From Erythrocercus mccallii (lineage: Eukaryota > Chordata > Aves > Passeriformes > Dicruridae), in contig VZRG01001667.1 of assembly GCA_013397435.1 (NCBI GenBank), positions 98,116-162,115 on the forward strand: a stretch of 64,000 nucleotides of DNA, read 5' to 3'. Each line of letters opens with the position of its first letter. The first letter of the stretch is position 1. The notes under the pieces are model-generated. The model was not told the origin of the DNA. It made no database searches and saw nothing but the letters and a program-made list of their open reading frames with translations. The position numbers and the translations under genes were made by a program. This document shows positions 11,216 through 24,300 of this stretch, piece by piece.

Positions 11216-13304
11216 GTGACTTGTTTTGGTAATTAATGTTATTTAATTATCTTCATAATAAGAAAGTTGCAGGAAGTGGGAGCACACAGATAGAATCTGC
11301 AAATGAAAACAGTTGAGGGACTTCAGGGTGGAGGGCAGCAGCACCCAGGAGTAGGGGAGATGGGATGAATCAAGGTCCTGAAGAGGGCATATGATTGGAG
11401 CTCCTTAACAAGAAACACCTATTTTTTGTACTTCAGTTCTGCCACTGAGGCACATGAACCAAGGAAAGGAGTCTTAAACTGATGTGCCTTTGTGAAGGTG
11501 TGGAAATAGGGTACAAAATCAGTAGAACCTACTACACAGTAGCAAGTCTTGAGCAGTAAGTTGTGAAGTGGCTTTGTAAATGGAAATTTCCATTTCTTCC
11601 ACTGACAGTGGACCACTTGGCAGGAGAGCCAGCACTAGTGGCTGGGTGCAGGGACCTGCAAAGAACTGTATTTCACTCCCCTGGGCAAATTTTCACATGG
11701 TGATAAATGGTAAAGCTGAGTCCACCATGTATCAATTAAATCCCTGTGTTCTGCTCTGGTAAAGGCAGCCTGAATTTGCCAGACGTTATCAGAGCCTTGC
11801 ATTGCCAAAAGCTGCGTTATTGCTGGGGAAGGCTGAGCTGCGCTTGGGTGCTTTACCAGATCCATGATTTTAAGCAAGTCCCTTTAATATTTCTCCAGTA
11901 TGTTTGTGTATGTGAGAACACCATTCATGCTGAGCCTGTGTGAATGGCAGCACCAATAGTCACTAAATCTTTGTTGATGTTCTCATAAAGGGAAAATAAA
12001 AATCCCTTGACTCTGACATTTACAATAGGTATTATCTGCTCTCTGACATTTGGACTCATAAACCGAGGTCAACCCAGTTCTTAACTTACCCTGCTGTATC
12101 AGACCAGATATGAACTGACTGGCTGCCCCTTTCTCTAAATAGCAGCCACCTGCCCCTTGTTCCCAGCACACGAGTCAGGAAGCCTGGGAGTCATTTCAGT
12201 GATGATGAACTAAGCCTCAAGAAAATAAACGAGCATCCTCGGGAGTGTATGGCAGAGCAGGTAAACAACTGAGGGTCTCCCATAGCCCACTCTTGCACCA
12301 TAACAAATTATTTCTTTGAGCTCACAGGCATTCAGTGTGCACTGAATGAACAGTGCTGGCCCGGCAGCAGCTGTGTCTGGTGTTATCAATGGCTGCTGTG
12401 GCAGTGCAGCTGCACCCTCAGCAAGGGGCTTTGGGGGGCAGCCGTGACCCTGCTGCTGGTGCTGCGTGAGCAGGCCGGGGCATCCTGTGGCTCAGGAGCT
12501 GCCGGTTCCTGACAGCAAGGCTGGCTGTGGATGGAGGGGGATGCTTTCCTGATGCTGTGGGCTGGTGATACCGCATTGCTGTCTCTGACATGTAAGCATG
12601 GTTTTAAAGGGATGAGAATCAGGACAAGGTTTTCATGACTCCTTTGAAGACAGGTTACTTGAAGCGGCAATAACAGCAGTTCTCTGTGTCTGCATTAGCC
12701 TGGTGGTGAATAGATGAACAGAAACAATATAACCCTGCCCTGGGCTCAGCAGTTGGGTGAGTAGATGTAGGGGTAAATGGATCACTGTGGAGCTGAGAAA
12801 TACGAAGCTAATACAGGAGCTGAGGCAGAGCACAAAAAGCAGAGGATTTGCCTGATCTCCCTCTCTTTTCTTTTTCTTTGAGAGGAGACTCAAAATGGTA
12901 GCAAATGCTTCAATAAAGTTTTTATTTTTAAAGGAGAGTGACAAAGATATAATTATGGGGGCACAAGATACTCTGTCCTGCTGCTCATCATTAAGACAAA
13001 CACCTTTGAACAAGAACAATTACGCTGCCTTTAATTTGGCATGTGTCGGGTTCAGTCAGCCAGTAGCACATGTGGCCTTAACCTCTGCCCTGAACAGGAA
13101 CCAAAGTCACTGTAACCCAGAGCTTTGGTCCAGCATTACTTTCTCCTGGCAGCATTTTGGCACTCAGAGACCAGCAGCAGCTGTAAAATTCACACAGCAG
13201 CGTTAACACTTCTGAGTGAAAGGCAGGTAAGGATCAGTCAGATAACTCAGCTTTTGTGATGGGTTGTGCAGTTTCGTTTGCAGGTGGGGATTGGTCCCTT
13301 CTCT

Positions 13305-13535
13305 CAGTCAGTGACAAGAGGACATAGCTCCAAGCTGTGCCAGGGGAGGTTTTGGTTGGACATAAAATTTTCTTCACAGAAAGAAACATCAGACATTGGA
13401 ATGCACTGCCTATCGAGGTGCTGGAGTCACCACCCCTGAAGGCGTTGAAGGAAAGACTGGACATAGCACTTGGTTGGATTTGATTATTTCAGAGGTCATT
13501 ACCGACCATGTGATTCTGTCTGCTTATGCTGATGA
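13305..13535 (+). mobile_element. CR1 LINE 3'-end fragment
   Basis: The segment follows the CR1 3' region as remembered: AGGGGAGGTTTTGGTTGGA, then TTCTTCACAGA, GGAATGCACTGCC, GGTGCTGGAGTCACC and TGTGATTCTGTC at the end. It is a 5'-truncated, diverged, plus-oriented copy with no open frame. Confidence 0.85.
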
Positions 13536-16500
13536 TGACAGAACCTCAGATTACAATATAAGTATCTTCTTTTGTTTAGTCTGGTGAAAGATAAAGTCCA
13601 CTTTTGTCCCCGAGAGTGGCATACTGCATAGAGATCTCAGGCATTCCAGTTTTCAAATCTGATTTTTTTTTAAATTCCATTTCTAACAGTGGATTATGAA
13701 CCAAGTTAAAAAATCACTTTGCTGATAAAAAAAAGTAGCATTTTTGCTACCTATTCTTTTAAATTCTTTAAATAAATGCTGAAGAGCTACAAATCAGCTT
13801 AATCACTACAGTTACATTTTGCGTCCAAGTGCTTAACGGTGGTCCCGACCGAATTTATCATTTAGTGCAAAGAGGACAATGACACACAGCCCAACTCTAT
13901 GTGGTATCACAGCTGAAAACAGTTGTAAAAAAATCTTGTAGAAAGTGAGTCTGGTGGAATATGCTCCTTTCAGTTAACTCTTAGAGCCAAAAGCATCTTC
14001 TTCACTGAGCAGTTGTGTGTAAAGCATGGATGCTCCTAAGAGCAGACAAATCCCACCCAGCCTCACATTCCTGAAGCAGGATGAGTACAGACAGGCTGCC
14101 TGTAGGTGTCAGACTCAGACTGCACAGCAACATAAATGCAGGTCAGGAGCAGGTGGGGCTTCTGGGTTGCTCCTTAAATCAAAGCAACCTCACATGTTGC
14201 CTGTTTTACTTAAAAGTTAACATTAAATCTAAAGTTTGTTCTGTTCCAATCAAAAGAGGGAGAACTGCAGACAATACTTCTGACATGGTCATTTCCCATA
14301 TCTGTTTTAATGCAAATACTTCTGAGAAAGAAAAAGGTTAAGTTGTAAATGAATAAATTGTGCACTCTGCAGCCATCTCAAGACCAGCAGCAAATGCATT
14401 TTCAGCGTTCTGCCTCCTTACATGTTCAGCACTCTTTTTTTCTTCACCACTGCAATCAGGCTTCTAGAGGGGAACACACATGAAATGTAAGAGTACCCAA
14501 AGGAGTTGTCACACCTTCCCTCAGAATGAGAACTGAGAAAAATACTATTTCTAATCTTCAGCCTTGCAATCCAGTGATACTAATTATAAAGAACAGTTTA
14601 ATATAGAAGAGTTTGTTACAGAAACCTACTAAAAGAGAAGGGCAAAAGGCTATTAACTACCAGATTTTGACACTGCTGTACTTTCCTGAAGGAGTGGGGC
14701 AAATGGTACTTGACTGCATGACTAAAAACTGACAATATCTTTTAGAAGGTTGGCAGCCAGTTCTACATAACTACATCAGCTAACTAGGAAACATTTTAAC
14801 CTACTGGCTTAATTACAATAGGGGACTATGCTGGGATAAACAACTAATTAGAAGTTTTAAAGCTTAAATTTTGTTAAATTTAATATTAAGTAGCTACCAA
14901 ATAGAATTAAACCTGCCCTTATTAATACCAAGATACGACAAAGATGGCATTCACATTACTGTTGCATCCATTGCTTTGTAGCAAAATGCAATTACAGAAA
15001 GATACCAAATTCAAAACTGACTTCTTGCTTGTATGTGAGCCAAAGATGGAGGCATTCATGTAGAAGATAGATAAAATGTGTACTTCTATGTTCCAAAAGG
15101 GCTTAGTAGGTACACTTTTACAATGTACATTTTCTGCATAAATTCCATAATCTTCAAAATTAAAATTTTGTTTCATGTGGTGGTCTGAAGTGAGCACAAA
15201 TCCTGAAAAAATTGAAAGGCAGGCTTGTATACTTCAAACTGCCCATACAAATCATGCTGCATGAAAATTTAGAATACAGTTTTTATATAAGGCTGAACTA
15301 TGCAGGGTCCTTCCCGAGCAGAGGCACAAGTCCACCTCTGTCTGTCAATGAAATCACAGATTTCACCCAAATACAGTGTTGTACTCAGTTAAATCATGCT
15401 GCATGAAAATTTAGAATACAGTTTTTATATAAGGCTGAACTATGCAGGGTCCTTCCCGAGCAGAGGCACAAGTCCACCTCTGTCTGTCAATGAAATCACA
15501 GATTTCACCCAAATACAGTGTTGTACTCAGTTAATGAATTACAGTGGGCAGAAACCAATACTGGTATCCTCCAGAAAAGTGAATACAGTTCCTGAAAAAC
15601 AACCCAACCAACCAGGAAAAAGCCACAAAGTAATATCCTCTAAATTTCTAAAAGCTTTTAAAAACACTTCGTTGTAAAAATAATGATCCAGGAAGTATTT
15701 TTGTGGTAAGAATATTTTATATATTTTTTACACTTTTAACACTTACAAAAACATTCAAACACAAAAAAAATTAAATAACTTTGGGAGCAGAATAAATCCT
15801 TCTGCCTACACACATACATCAATTCCAAGCTGTTGGCACAAAAAGTAATCCACATTCATAAAACCCTTACTACTATATCAAACATAAGTTAAGTAAATCA
15901 TAGGCACTATTTTATCAAATCTGTATTTCCACAATTCTGCAGTAAATCTCTAAACACAGAGCCCCATGATTTCCTGGTATCAATGAATTGGTAATGCACA
16001 AAGGCTTTCTAGCAAACAGTCCGTCTTCTCAGGAAGTCATTTGCTGTATTTGGGGGGAATAGCAGAGAAAAAAATCCCTATAAAACTCAAGCTGAATTTA
16101 CCCAAGCAATGAATTACTTAAGGAAACGTACACAAGTTGATGCAGCCATGGTAAACCCCCCAATATCATAATCTAAACTGACTTTAGAAATTTGTAAGTC
16201 AAGTGAAGTTTGATAAAATCCATCAATTTAAATTCCTCTTTCTTCAATGAAGACTGCGGCACTAATTTGTAAAATGCTGAAATATTCAAATTCAGGCTTT
16301 ACTGAGAATATGCACATTTGATCTTGTCCTGTCTTCTGCTGAACAGTGACGTGAGATACTGACATCCATTTCCTGTACCTGCAGATGACTCAAGGCTAGA
16401 TTAGTAGTATATAATGCTCTGTACCGGTGAAAGGTGGTTTCTGCTGAAATCTCACAATTACAGTATATCTGACACCCCAGCTTCAAAGTCTTAGTACAGA

Positions 16501-18266
16501 TCTTGGTCTGGGGTGTGAAGTCACCCATCAACCCAGAGCTTGCTTGAGTAGTTTAAGTTGCAAGTTAGTCTCCACTCCTTCCTATTTGGTTTCTTTCAAG
16601 TCAAGTAGTATTGCATGGCTTTTCATCCAGGAATATGTTTATGCTGGCCTAAAATTCAAGTGCTAGAATTTCAGGATTAGTTATCCTCTTGGTGGTGGGA
16701 GGCAAAATACACCAGCAGTCCCAAACTCAGATACTAACAGGGTTGAAGGCTACCTATCATCCAATCCGACTTGTAGTGTTTGTCAGTCATTGCACAAAGG
16801 ATATACCATTCACATTCTCTTACTTCATCAACTGTACATCTAAAATACTGAAAAACCTTCAAACAAAATCCCTTCCACTTAACTAGTCCCACCCATACAA
16901 TTTTAGCTACAGATTTTTGCATGATGTCTTCCCAAAACAGAAAACAATGTTTCAATGCTAAATATATCAGTTGTTCTGAGCAAAATGTGTTAGAGTAAGT
17001 CAGAGCCACCAGAGGAGTTTAATAGCTTGTAAACAGAGATAGCAAGTTTCATACTCTGTTACCAGTAATGTAAGATACACATATGTAAGGCAAAGTACAT
17101 ATTTAAATACACTTACATGGGCAATATCTTCTGTAAAAATATTTACAATTTAAAATAAACCAATTTAAGAAATGGATGAAAGTAAAAAAATAGGATACAG
17201 AAAACTCCCTCATACCATGGAACATCACCTAAATGAATATCATTTGGCATCAAGAGTCAACTCATTTCCTTAAAATTTGTATGTTACAAGTGCATAGTTG
17301 TGTTTCCTTCTCCTTAACTATCAGCATTTACAGTTGTTGCAGGCTGCGAGTATAGTGGTATGGTATTAGAACAAATTGAAATTATCACTTGCTCTTTCTT
17401 TTGCAAGGAAACCTGCTATTAAAAGTTTTCCCAAAATAGCAAGCCATGTGTTAAAAATGTGGCTACAATAGTGAAGGCCATGTTTCCTGAGCCAGGAATT
17501 TAAGGTTAGAAAGATTGTACAACTGATACTAAGCCCTTCTGGCAATCAAACATAAGAGTAGGTAAAGCCAATAAATCAACATAGGAAAGATGCAATCTAT
17601 ACTATTGCATTGTGTGTATCTGCTACATTCAAACCTTTTAATGCGATGAAAGTCATGGCTACGACCCTCTCTTCTGCCTAATCCTCAGTAACTGCTGATT
17701 CTTCCTGCAGTACTGAGGGATGGATCCAGTCCCAGTTGGGATCTCATACAGTTGTTAAAAGCAGCATTTCCCTAGCACTGTAGCAGTCTGCAATCAGAAC
17801 ATCAGCTCTGATTCATGTAGCCTTGTATCAATAGTACATATTCACCAATCTTTCTGCTGAGTTAAAACAGGTTGAAAATGAAGTTTTGAATAATGTATGT
17901 TGATAGTTATCCTTGCTGTTTTTCAAGATGGGCATTTCTTTGGCATTCATTCATTTTTGCCCTGGCATTGGCCACTCTCATAAATGCTCATATTGATAAC
18001 ATTTTCAGCAAGCAATAAAAAGCCCCCAGAACTGATAGCAATTTAATGTAGGAGTGATTGTATGACCACCAAACATCTGATGTTAGATGTCATTAAAGTG
18101 CTGCTTTATAATAATCTCTGCCAGTTTGTGCTAATTAGAGACAGAGAGGTTCGGAATTTTTACAAATTCCAAGAGTCACATCTGAACAGTTTGTTTAATC
18201 AAGCTGTCTTTTAGCCTGGTGAGGAAGTATCCATGAGCACTGGAACTCTGCATTAAGCTGTGCAGA
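13536..18266 (-). other. SLAIN2: SLAIN2 3' UTR and downstream flank
   Basis: This sequence lies downstream of the SLAIN2 stop. I saw no AATAAA on the minus strand until about 12.92 kb. ATTAAA variants occur at 18194-18199, 18042-18047, 17637-17642 and 17018-17023. The 3' UTR end therefore cannot be fixed; mammalian SLAIN2 has a long one. Apart from a tandem duplication at 15251-15534, the region lacks recognisable repeats. Confidence 0.4.
15251..15534. repeat. Perfect 142-bp tandem duplication
   Basis: Bases 15251-15392 and 15393-15534 are identical over all 142 positions as read. The junctions share only two extra bases (AA). There is no divergence, so the event is very recent or an assembly artefact. 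Confidence 0.95.
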
Positions 18267-18333
18267 TCAGTAGCAGCCATCTTTCCAACTCTCATCTTTC
18301 ACGTTGCCATATGTCTTGGGAGTGGGTAATGAT
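18267..18333 (-). CDS. SLAIN2: SLAIN2 coding exon 8 (terminal)
   Basis: The acceptor CATTTTAG is followed by a base completing Arg548, then SLPTPKTYGNVKDESWKDGC and Tyr, with TGA at 18269-18267. Human ends in the same SWKDGCY. The exon is too short for a routine ORF search and was found by homology and phase. It supplies the last 21 residues. Confidence 0.95.
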
Positions 18334-21300
18334 CTAAAATGAAATGAGATGTTTTTCAGTTTCATATATAACTGCGGAAGTCTCTATCTACAATACTTAA
18401 GAATTTAAACATTTTATAAATAACTGAAATATATACTTCATTCATTTACTTCTCTGTAATACAGTTTACTTAAGATAAACCCTAGAGTATTTTCAGTTCC
18501 AGGTTGCATGTGTTGCATCTTGGTAACTACCATGCTAGGAAAAAGGCTTAATAAATAAATACAGAGAAAACTTATTGCCATTTTACTACATGAAAATGCA
18601 AACTGAATCTACTTCCCCCTAAAACAGGCCATTTTTTTCAGTGATGTATATAAACAGGCAAATCCTTGTTTAGAATGTTGCATTTTGTTTACATCAAAAT
18701 CTGACATTCGTAGAAACTTCATTATTGCACTGTATACAGAGTCAGCATTATAGAACCCTGGAATTGTTTAGGCTGAAAAAGACCTGTAAGAACATCAAGT
18801 CCAACCACTAACTCAGCACTGTCAAGTCCACTACTAGACCATGTTCCAAAGTGCCATATTTACACTCTTTTAGGGATGTGTAAATGTGGCACTTTATCTC
18901 CAGGGATGATGACTCCACCACTTCCCTGCCTAGCCTTTTCCAATGTGTGACAACCCTTTTGGTGAAGATAATACTCTATCTAAACCTCCTCTGGTGTAAG
19001 CTTGGGCTGTTTCTCTTTGTCCTATACATGCAAACTTAAAAAAAACCTAAACAAAAAGTAAATTTAAAAAAATTAGTAAGTGAAACACTTTTCCATAAGA
19101 CAGGCTGTGGTCTTGACAACCACACTTCACTACTATTAGCAAATTCCTAGAAAACAACTGTTTTTCATTACACAGTTTCATACTGCTGACCAGTGCAGGC
19201 TCTAACCACAAAAGTCACTGCTGTGACAGTTGCTTGTCCTTCCCCTGCCCAGCACTCACTGCAGAACAGAACTTTTCCAATGTGCTATTTACCACCATTT
19301 TATTTTTTTTACTTAATTGTTTTTCCCTTCTGTTTAAGGAGATTCTTAATATTTCTCAAGGACGACTGCTTCCTTATGTCAGCTTCTACTTGACACCTTC
19401 AGTGAAAACTGACACTCACAGTTAACACTGAGTCTGTCTTGCAGTAGTTTTGAAAAAGACATTGACATCAAGCAACTCCTACAGCTGGATGCTAGCACAG
19501 TTATGTTGAGGTGAAAATTCTGTTTCAGCCTGTGGGTTAACTGCAGTGATTTTTATGTTAAGTTTAGCAAATGCTATGGATGTCTCCTCTGTCTTTATGC
19601 ATCTTCCTTCTGGAAGTTTCCAGCTGCCCAAGGAGAGAAATTACTCTCACCATGGTACACTTGCTTGAGTTACAGAGGCAAGTAGTACTGACTTTGGAAT
19701 GTGTCACTCACACAGTGAATTTTCTCCTGCCAGCTATATTTTGGTAACATTTTACCACATGCAGACAAATTCTTGCTGCCTTCTCAGCCCAGACTAAGAC
19801 TTTGTTTCTTAATTCAGTATCTTCCATTACTGATTTCACTTTCACTTGCTCACCTTCACTCTCTCATTCAAGAACCTTTATCTCTCAGTTTGGATTAACT
19901 ACTATTTTGGAAATACTTCTCATGGAGGTCTCCATTTCTGTTCTGAAGACCTTGAGATCAAAATAACAGCTGCAAGAAGCAGCAGCACAAATACACAGTG
20001 TACAAAATTAATTTTGAAAACTTCAACCTGTCCGAGACTCACCTGCGAACAGGCTGTGCAAGTTTGCTACGAGGCACTGGGATGCCCCCTGTGGAAGGGG
20101 CACTGGGTCTGGGCAAACCACTCCTCATCCCTGCTGGTCTGGTAAGAGTAGTACTGTTAATACTGCTGGCAGGGCTTGGCAAGCCTGAGCTCTGGGCTGC
20201 AAGAGGCCCTGGGGAAGAACTACTGTGCGTCAGCTGTGCGGCTTCTGGAGAGGCAACCGAGCCGGGCCCGTGGCTACTGAACGCTTTCACTGGTTGTCGG
20301 AGAGCTAAGGGAGATGGTGCCGCAGGAGAGCGGAATTTACTCGAAGAAGGTACTGGAAAATACAGAAATTACTTTCAGCTTACGTTACAATATTACTGAA
20401 ATCAAAAACTGGAAATTACTTTATGTGATTATACAAACAATATGGAATGTATAATGGAATACAGCCAACCAAGCAGCAATGAGAAACAGGAATTCAGATG
20501 TCATCTTTGTCATGTGTTTTTGATATCGTAACCCTAATGCCCTCTTTGCTTACTATAAATATTCATGTGGATTTGTAAGTAATCCTAATCAGGCTATAAC
20601 TGCTGTATCAATTAAGTCAAAAGAAATAAAGAAGAAGGTATTTCTTAAGAAGAAATTTAACTGCTTCAGAAACATTCCCATCCAGGAAAGAACATGTTGA
20701 AGAATACAATATTCTAGGGTGACACAGGCTTTAAATAGATTCCAAGTGTATATTAGCCTTTAATGAAGAAATTTTGAGCATAGAACATCTTGGTGTTTCT
20801 TTTATGCTGTTCTTTTTAACCACTGAATTAGAATTCATCTAAAGATACGGTTACAGCCCACATTTTCTGGCAGATGGAAAAAAAAAAGTTGGGGTCAGCT
20901 GTCCTGGTTTCAGCTGGGATAGAGTTAATTTTCTTCCTAGTAACTGGTATAATGCTGTAGTTTGGATTAAGGATGACATCAGCCAACCCTTAACACCAAA
21001 GAGCTTAGTAAGGTGCTGCTATGAAACTTAAACCAGACAACTCTTAACAATTTATAGTCATCCTCTTCTTACAAACATTACCTAAATTATCAGTATAATT
21101 AATACTGTTTATAACTAATACCTGTTTTCTAGTACTTTGTACCTGAGTTAGTATGCAAGGGTTTTGTTATCAAGTCTTTTCTGAGATAGGTTATTAAGAC
21201 AGAATATTCAATAGCCCTTTGATAATGCCAAACCTTAAGCATAATTCTTCAGAAGTATGAGGAATATTTACAAATTATGCATAATTTATCACTGAACAGA

Positions 21301-24300
21301 ATACTTAAATTAACCCATAATCTTAGTAATGGAATGAAATTTCACCAGCTTTTCAAACTGATTAGGGTGGATCAGTAAGAATCAACAAAGGATGATCAAT
21401 CGTGTAACAAAAATGTTTACATTTAGTAAATTTGCATAAACTGTTTTTCCTCTACTAAATAAATGTTTTATACTGAGACCAAAGTTGCATCGTTTTTGAC
21501 ATATGTTATACATAAAGAAGCTGGTCCTTAGCTTATCATAATTTCCAAGGTCGATCCAGTGAGAACATGAGGAGTGAGAAAGGAGATGAGTAATGCAGGA
21601 ATGTAGCATCCTGAATGGGGTACAGAGGAACTGTTAATTTTGAGATTGTATTTTGAAGCCATTTCTTATAGGGGATGTCTCGGAAGATTAGTATGTAGCT
21701 CTTTACAGATGTGAATTGGATTAGATTCCTTTCTGGTTTACACAAGGGCCCTTTTCCCTGATAGCAATATCAAACACAGCATGAAGCCGCTCACGGGAAA
21801 AGCTGACAAGAAAAGGTGACAGAGAGGTCAAAAACACATGACAGTTGCTAAGCGGCAGGGAGATTAAGTAAAAAACCTTAAAATAAAAGCTGGCATCAAG
21901 CCAGAGTATGGATTAAGGAAAGCATTAACAACAGAATGACTGGACAAGAAGAGCATCCAAGTGCTTCTAGGACTAAGATAAATTATATACAAGTTTTTAA
22001 AACATGACCTCGCCTGTTAACATTGATGCAATTAAATCTGCAGAATTTCCAAGTGACCCTACAGTGTAAATATTGGGAGCTTTTATCTCTGAACTCCTCA
22101 TTACAATGCTTGGAACATAAACACAGCACCATGTTAGCAGCTACCAACACAGCAATGCCAGTGTATAAAAATTGAATTCAGCTTTGGGCCTCTTAGGGGC
22201 ACAACAGGGAAAAGGCTTTTAGGTACAAAATATAAGCAACAAAAAGTTGCAACGGAAGAAAGCTTATTGCATTCCCAGCAGAAGTAAGGATCCAGTAAAT
22301 CAGTCTTCTCCATTCTCTTTAACATTCTGCTGCCCATATTTTACCATGCTGCAAACTTGAGCTGTCAATTCATTAAACATTTCCTGTCAGCACAGCACTG
22401 CAGACATTGCTGAGAGCTATATTCATTCTTGTACATAAAGGAATGAATTGTCTTCCAAAGCAGTCCACATGATGCAGTCTGGCAAACTGCCTAATAATTC
22501 TGTGCTACAGATAAAGAATTTGGTCTCAGCAGTTTTGGATATTCTTGGATATTTGGATAGTCAGGTGGCTTCTCTGTAAGACAAAGAATGAGGTACTGCC
22601 TCACAGACTATTTGATAACTGCATATCCATGTATAGTATTTAGCTGATCCATGTCTAACAAACACATGTAAACATGTAAAGGTAGTGCTCAGTAACTTTA
22701 CACAACTCAATCTCCTTATAAAGTAAACTAGAAACAACTACAATTAAAACATCTGGCAACCAAAAAAAATTTAAAAAAAAAGGCATGGTGCAGTCATGAC
22801 ATTTAGATATCCTACCCTCTCTGGATTCTGTCCTGGATTGTGGGCAGGGAGCACGAGATCTCCATGTGGTAAAGTAGGATGCTGTGAAGCTGCAAACTTA
22901 TTTGGCTTGTACTCCAAGGCCAGCTGCTGCACACCAACTTGAAAACAGATTAAATTCTAATGCAGTTGTTAAATCACAACCATCATGATGAGATGAATCA
23001 GCCCAACATGAAAGGACAGATGAGGTATAACTATAGGAATCAATAAACTGATCTGTCATGTCAGTACAGGAAAGATGTGGACCTGTTGGAGCAGGTACAG
23101 AGCATGGATGAGCATCTCTCCTACGAATAAAGGTTGAGAGAGGTGGAGGTCTTCAGCCTGGAGAAGAGAAGTTGCTGGGGAGATGTTACCACAAAGTGGT
23201 AAAAAATAGCCAACGTGTGTGGAAAGTGTCAAGCTACGTAATGAACAGTATTTTAAGAAGGTAAAATCAATTGTTGCTCAGCTGTTCATTTCTCTGAAAG
23301 TTTTGCTTCATCACTGCTAAATACTTCTATACTCATGAGGATGTCAAATCAGAAGAATGAAAACCAACACATTAAGAGCTATAAAACTGCAAATAACTGA
23401 AAGACAAAGCAAGTGTCTGAAAGGATTCTCATTTGAAGTAAGGAATGACAACAGCCATAAACTGGAATATATAACTGGCACTGCAATGTGCCTGTTCCTC
23501 CTTCTCTAAGTTTAATAAATTTTTTACAAATAATATAAACTCAAAGAAAAGCTAATTTTCTGTACATTTCTACAGGTTCCAACTAGGCCATTAAGCTAAT
23601 AAGTGTTCCAGACATCTAGAGGAAGGCATGGCCAGCTGGAAAGAAAGCAAAGAAAGCTCTGCAGAGGAATAGCGATGGTGGTCTTATGCAAAGCAGAACA
23701 CTGTGAGAACTTTATCTGGTATGAAGTATGAAAACTGTTAAGACACTTCCTCTTAACACATGTGAATCGGTTTCACAGTCATCATACTTTGCTCAAACTT
23801 TCTGCATGGCATGAAGATGACTCTAAAGAGTTGGCATTGTTAAACCTCCAAGAGAAGCACGAACATTCTATCAGCCCCTCATGTCTACAATGACTCTCAC
23901 AACAGCTTAAAGGATTCCTGCATCTACAAGCTTATGAATTAATCTCAAGTGTAATATGATCTTTAAAATGATATCTTCTTGATTGTAATAGACAACAGAC
24001 TAACTATGCTTAAAACCAGAATCACTGTTTACCTTAACTGTGAAACTGAGGCAGTGTCACATACAAGGCTGCCAGAGCTGATTAAAATCAGACAAAACTG
24101 TCTGATTTGATTAGAGACTCAATATTTCATTTTATTTAAAAAAGTCAAGTTCAGCCATTAGTAAACTGTAATATTATAAACAAGAGTCTCTAATTCCTTG
24201 AGTTGAAAACCTTAATTCATCTATGTTGAGATTAACTGTCTGGTTTTGTGAGGAAAAGAGAAAGCACAAGTAAAAGCAAAATAATTTGATAGTCTACACT

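Larger units (their letters stand above)
8691..13304. other. Intergenic sequence, including a strongly AT-rich segment
   Basis: No gene is recognised. The stretch 8935-9080 is nearly pure A/T, with repeated TAAAT and ATATTA words. A 15-base direct duplication lies at 11186-11215 and a CTCF-like motif at 11014-11028. The rest shows no structure I can name. Confidence 0.55.

Noticed and set aside
19998..20399. 133-codon plus-strand open frame
   Set aside because: It is the antisense of SLAIN2 exon 7, whose minus-strand frame is conserved and correctly spliced.
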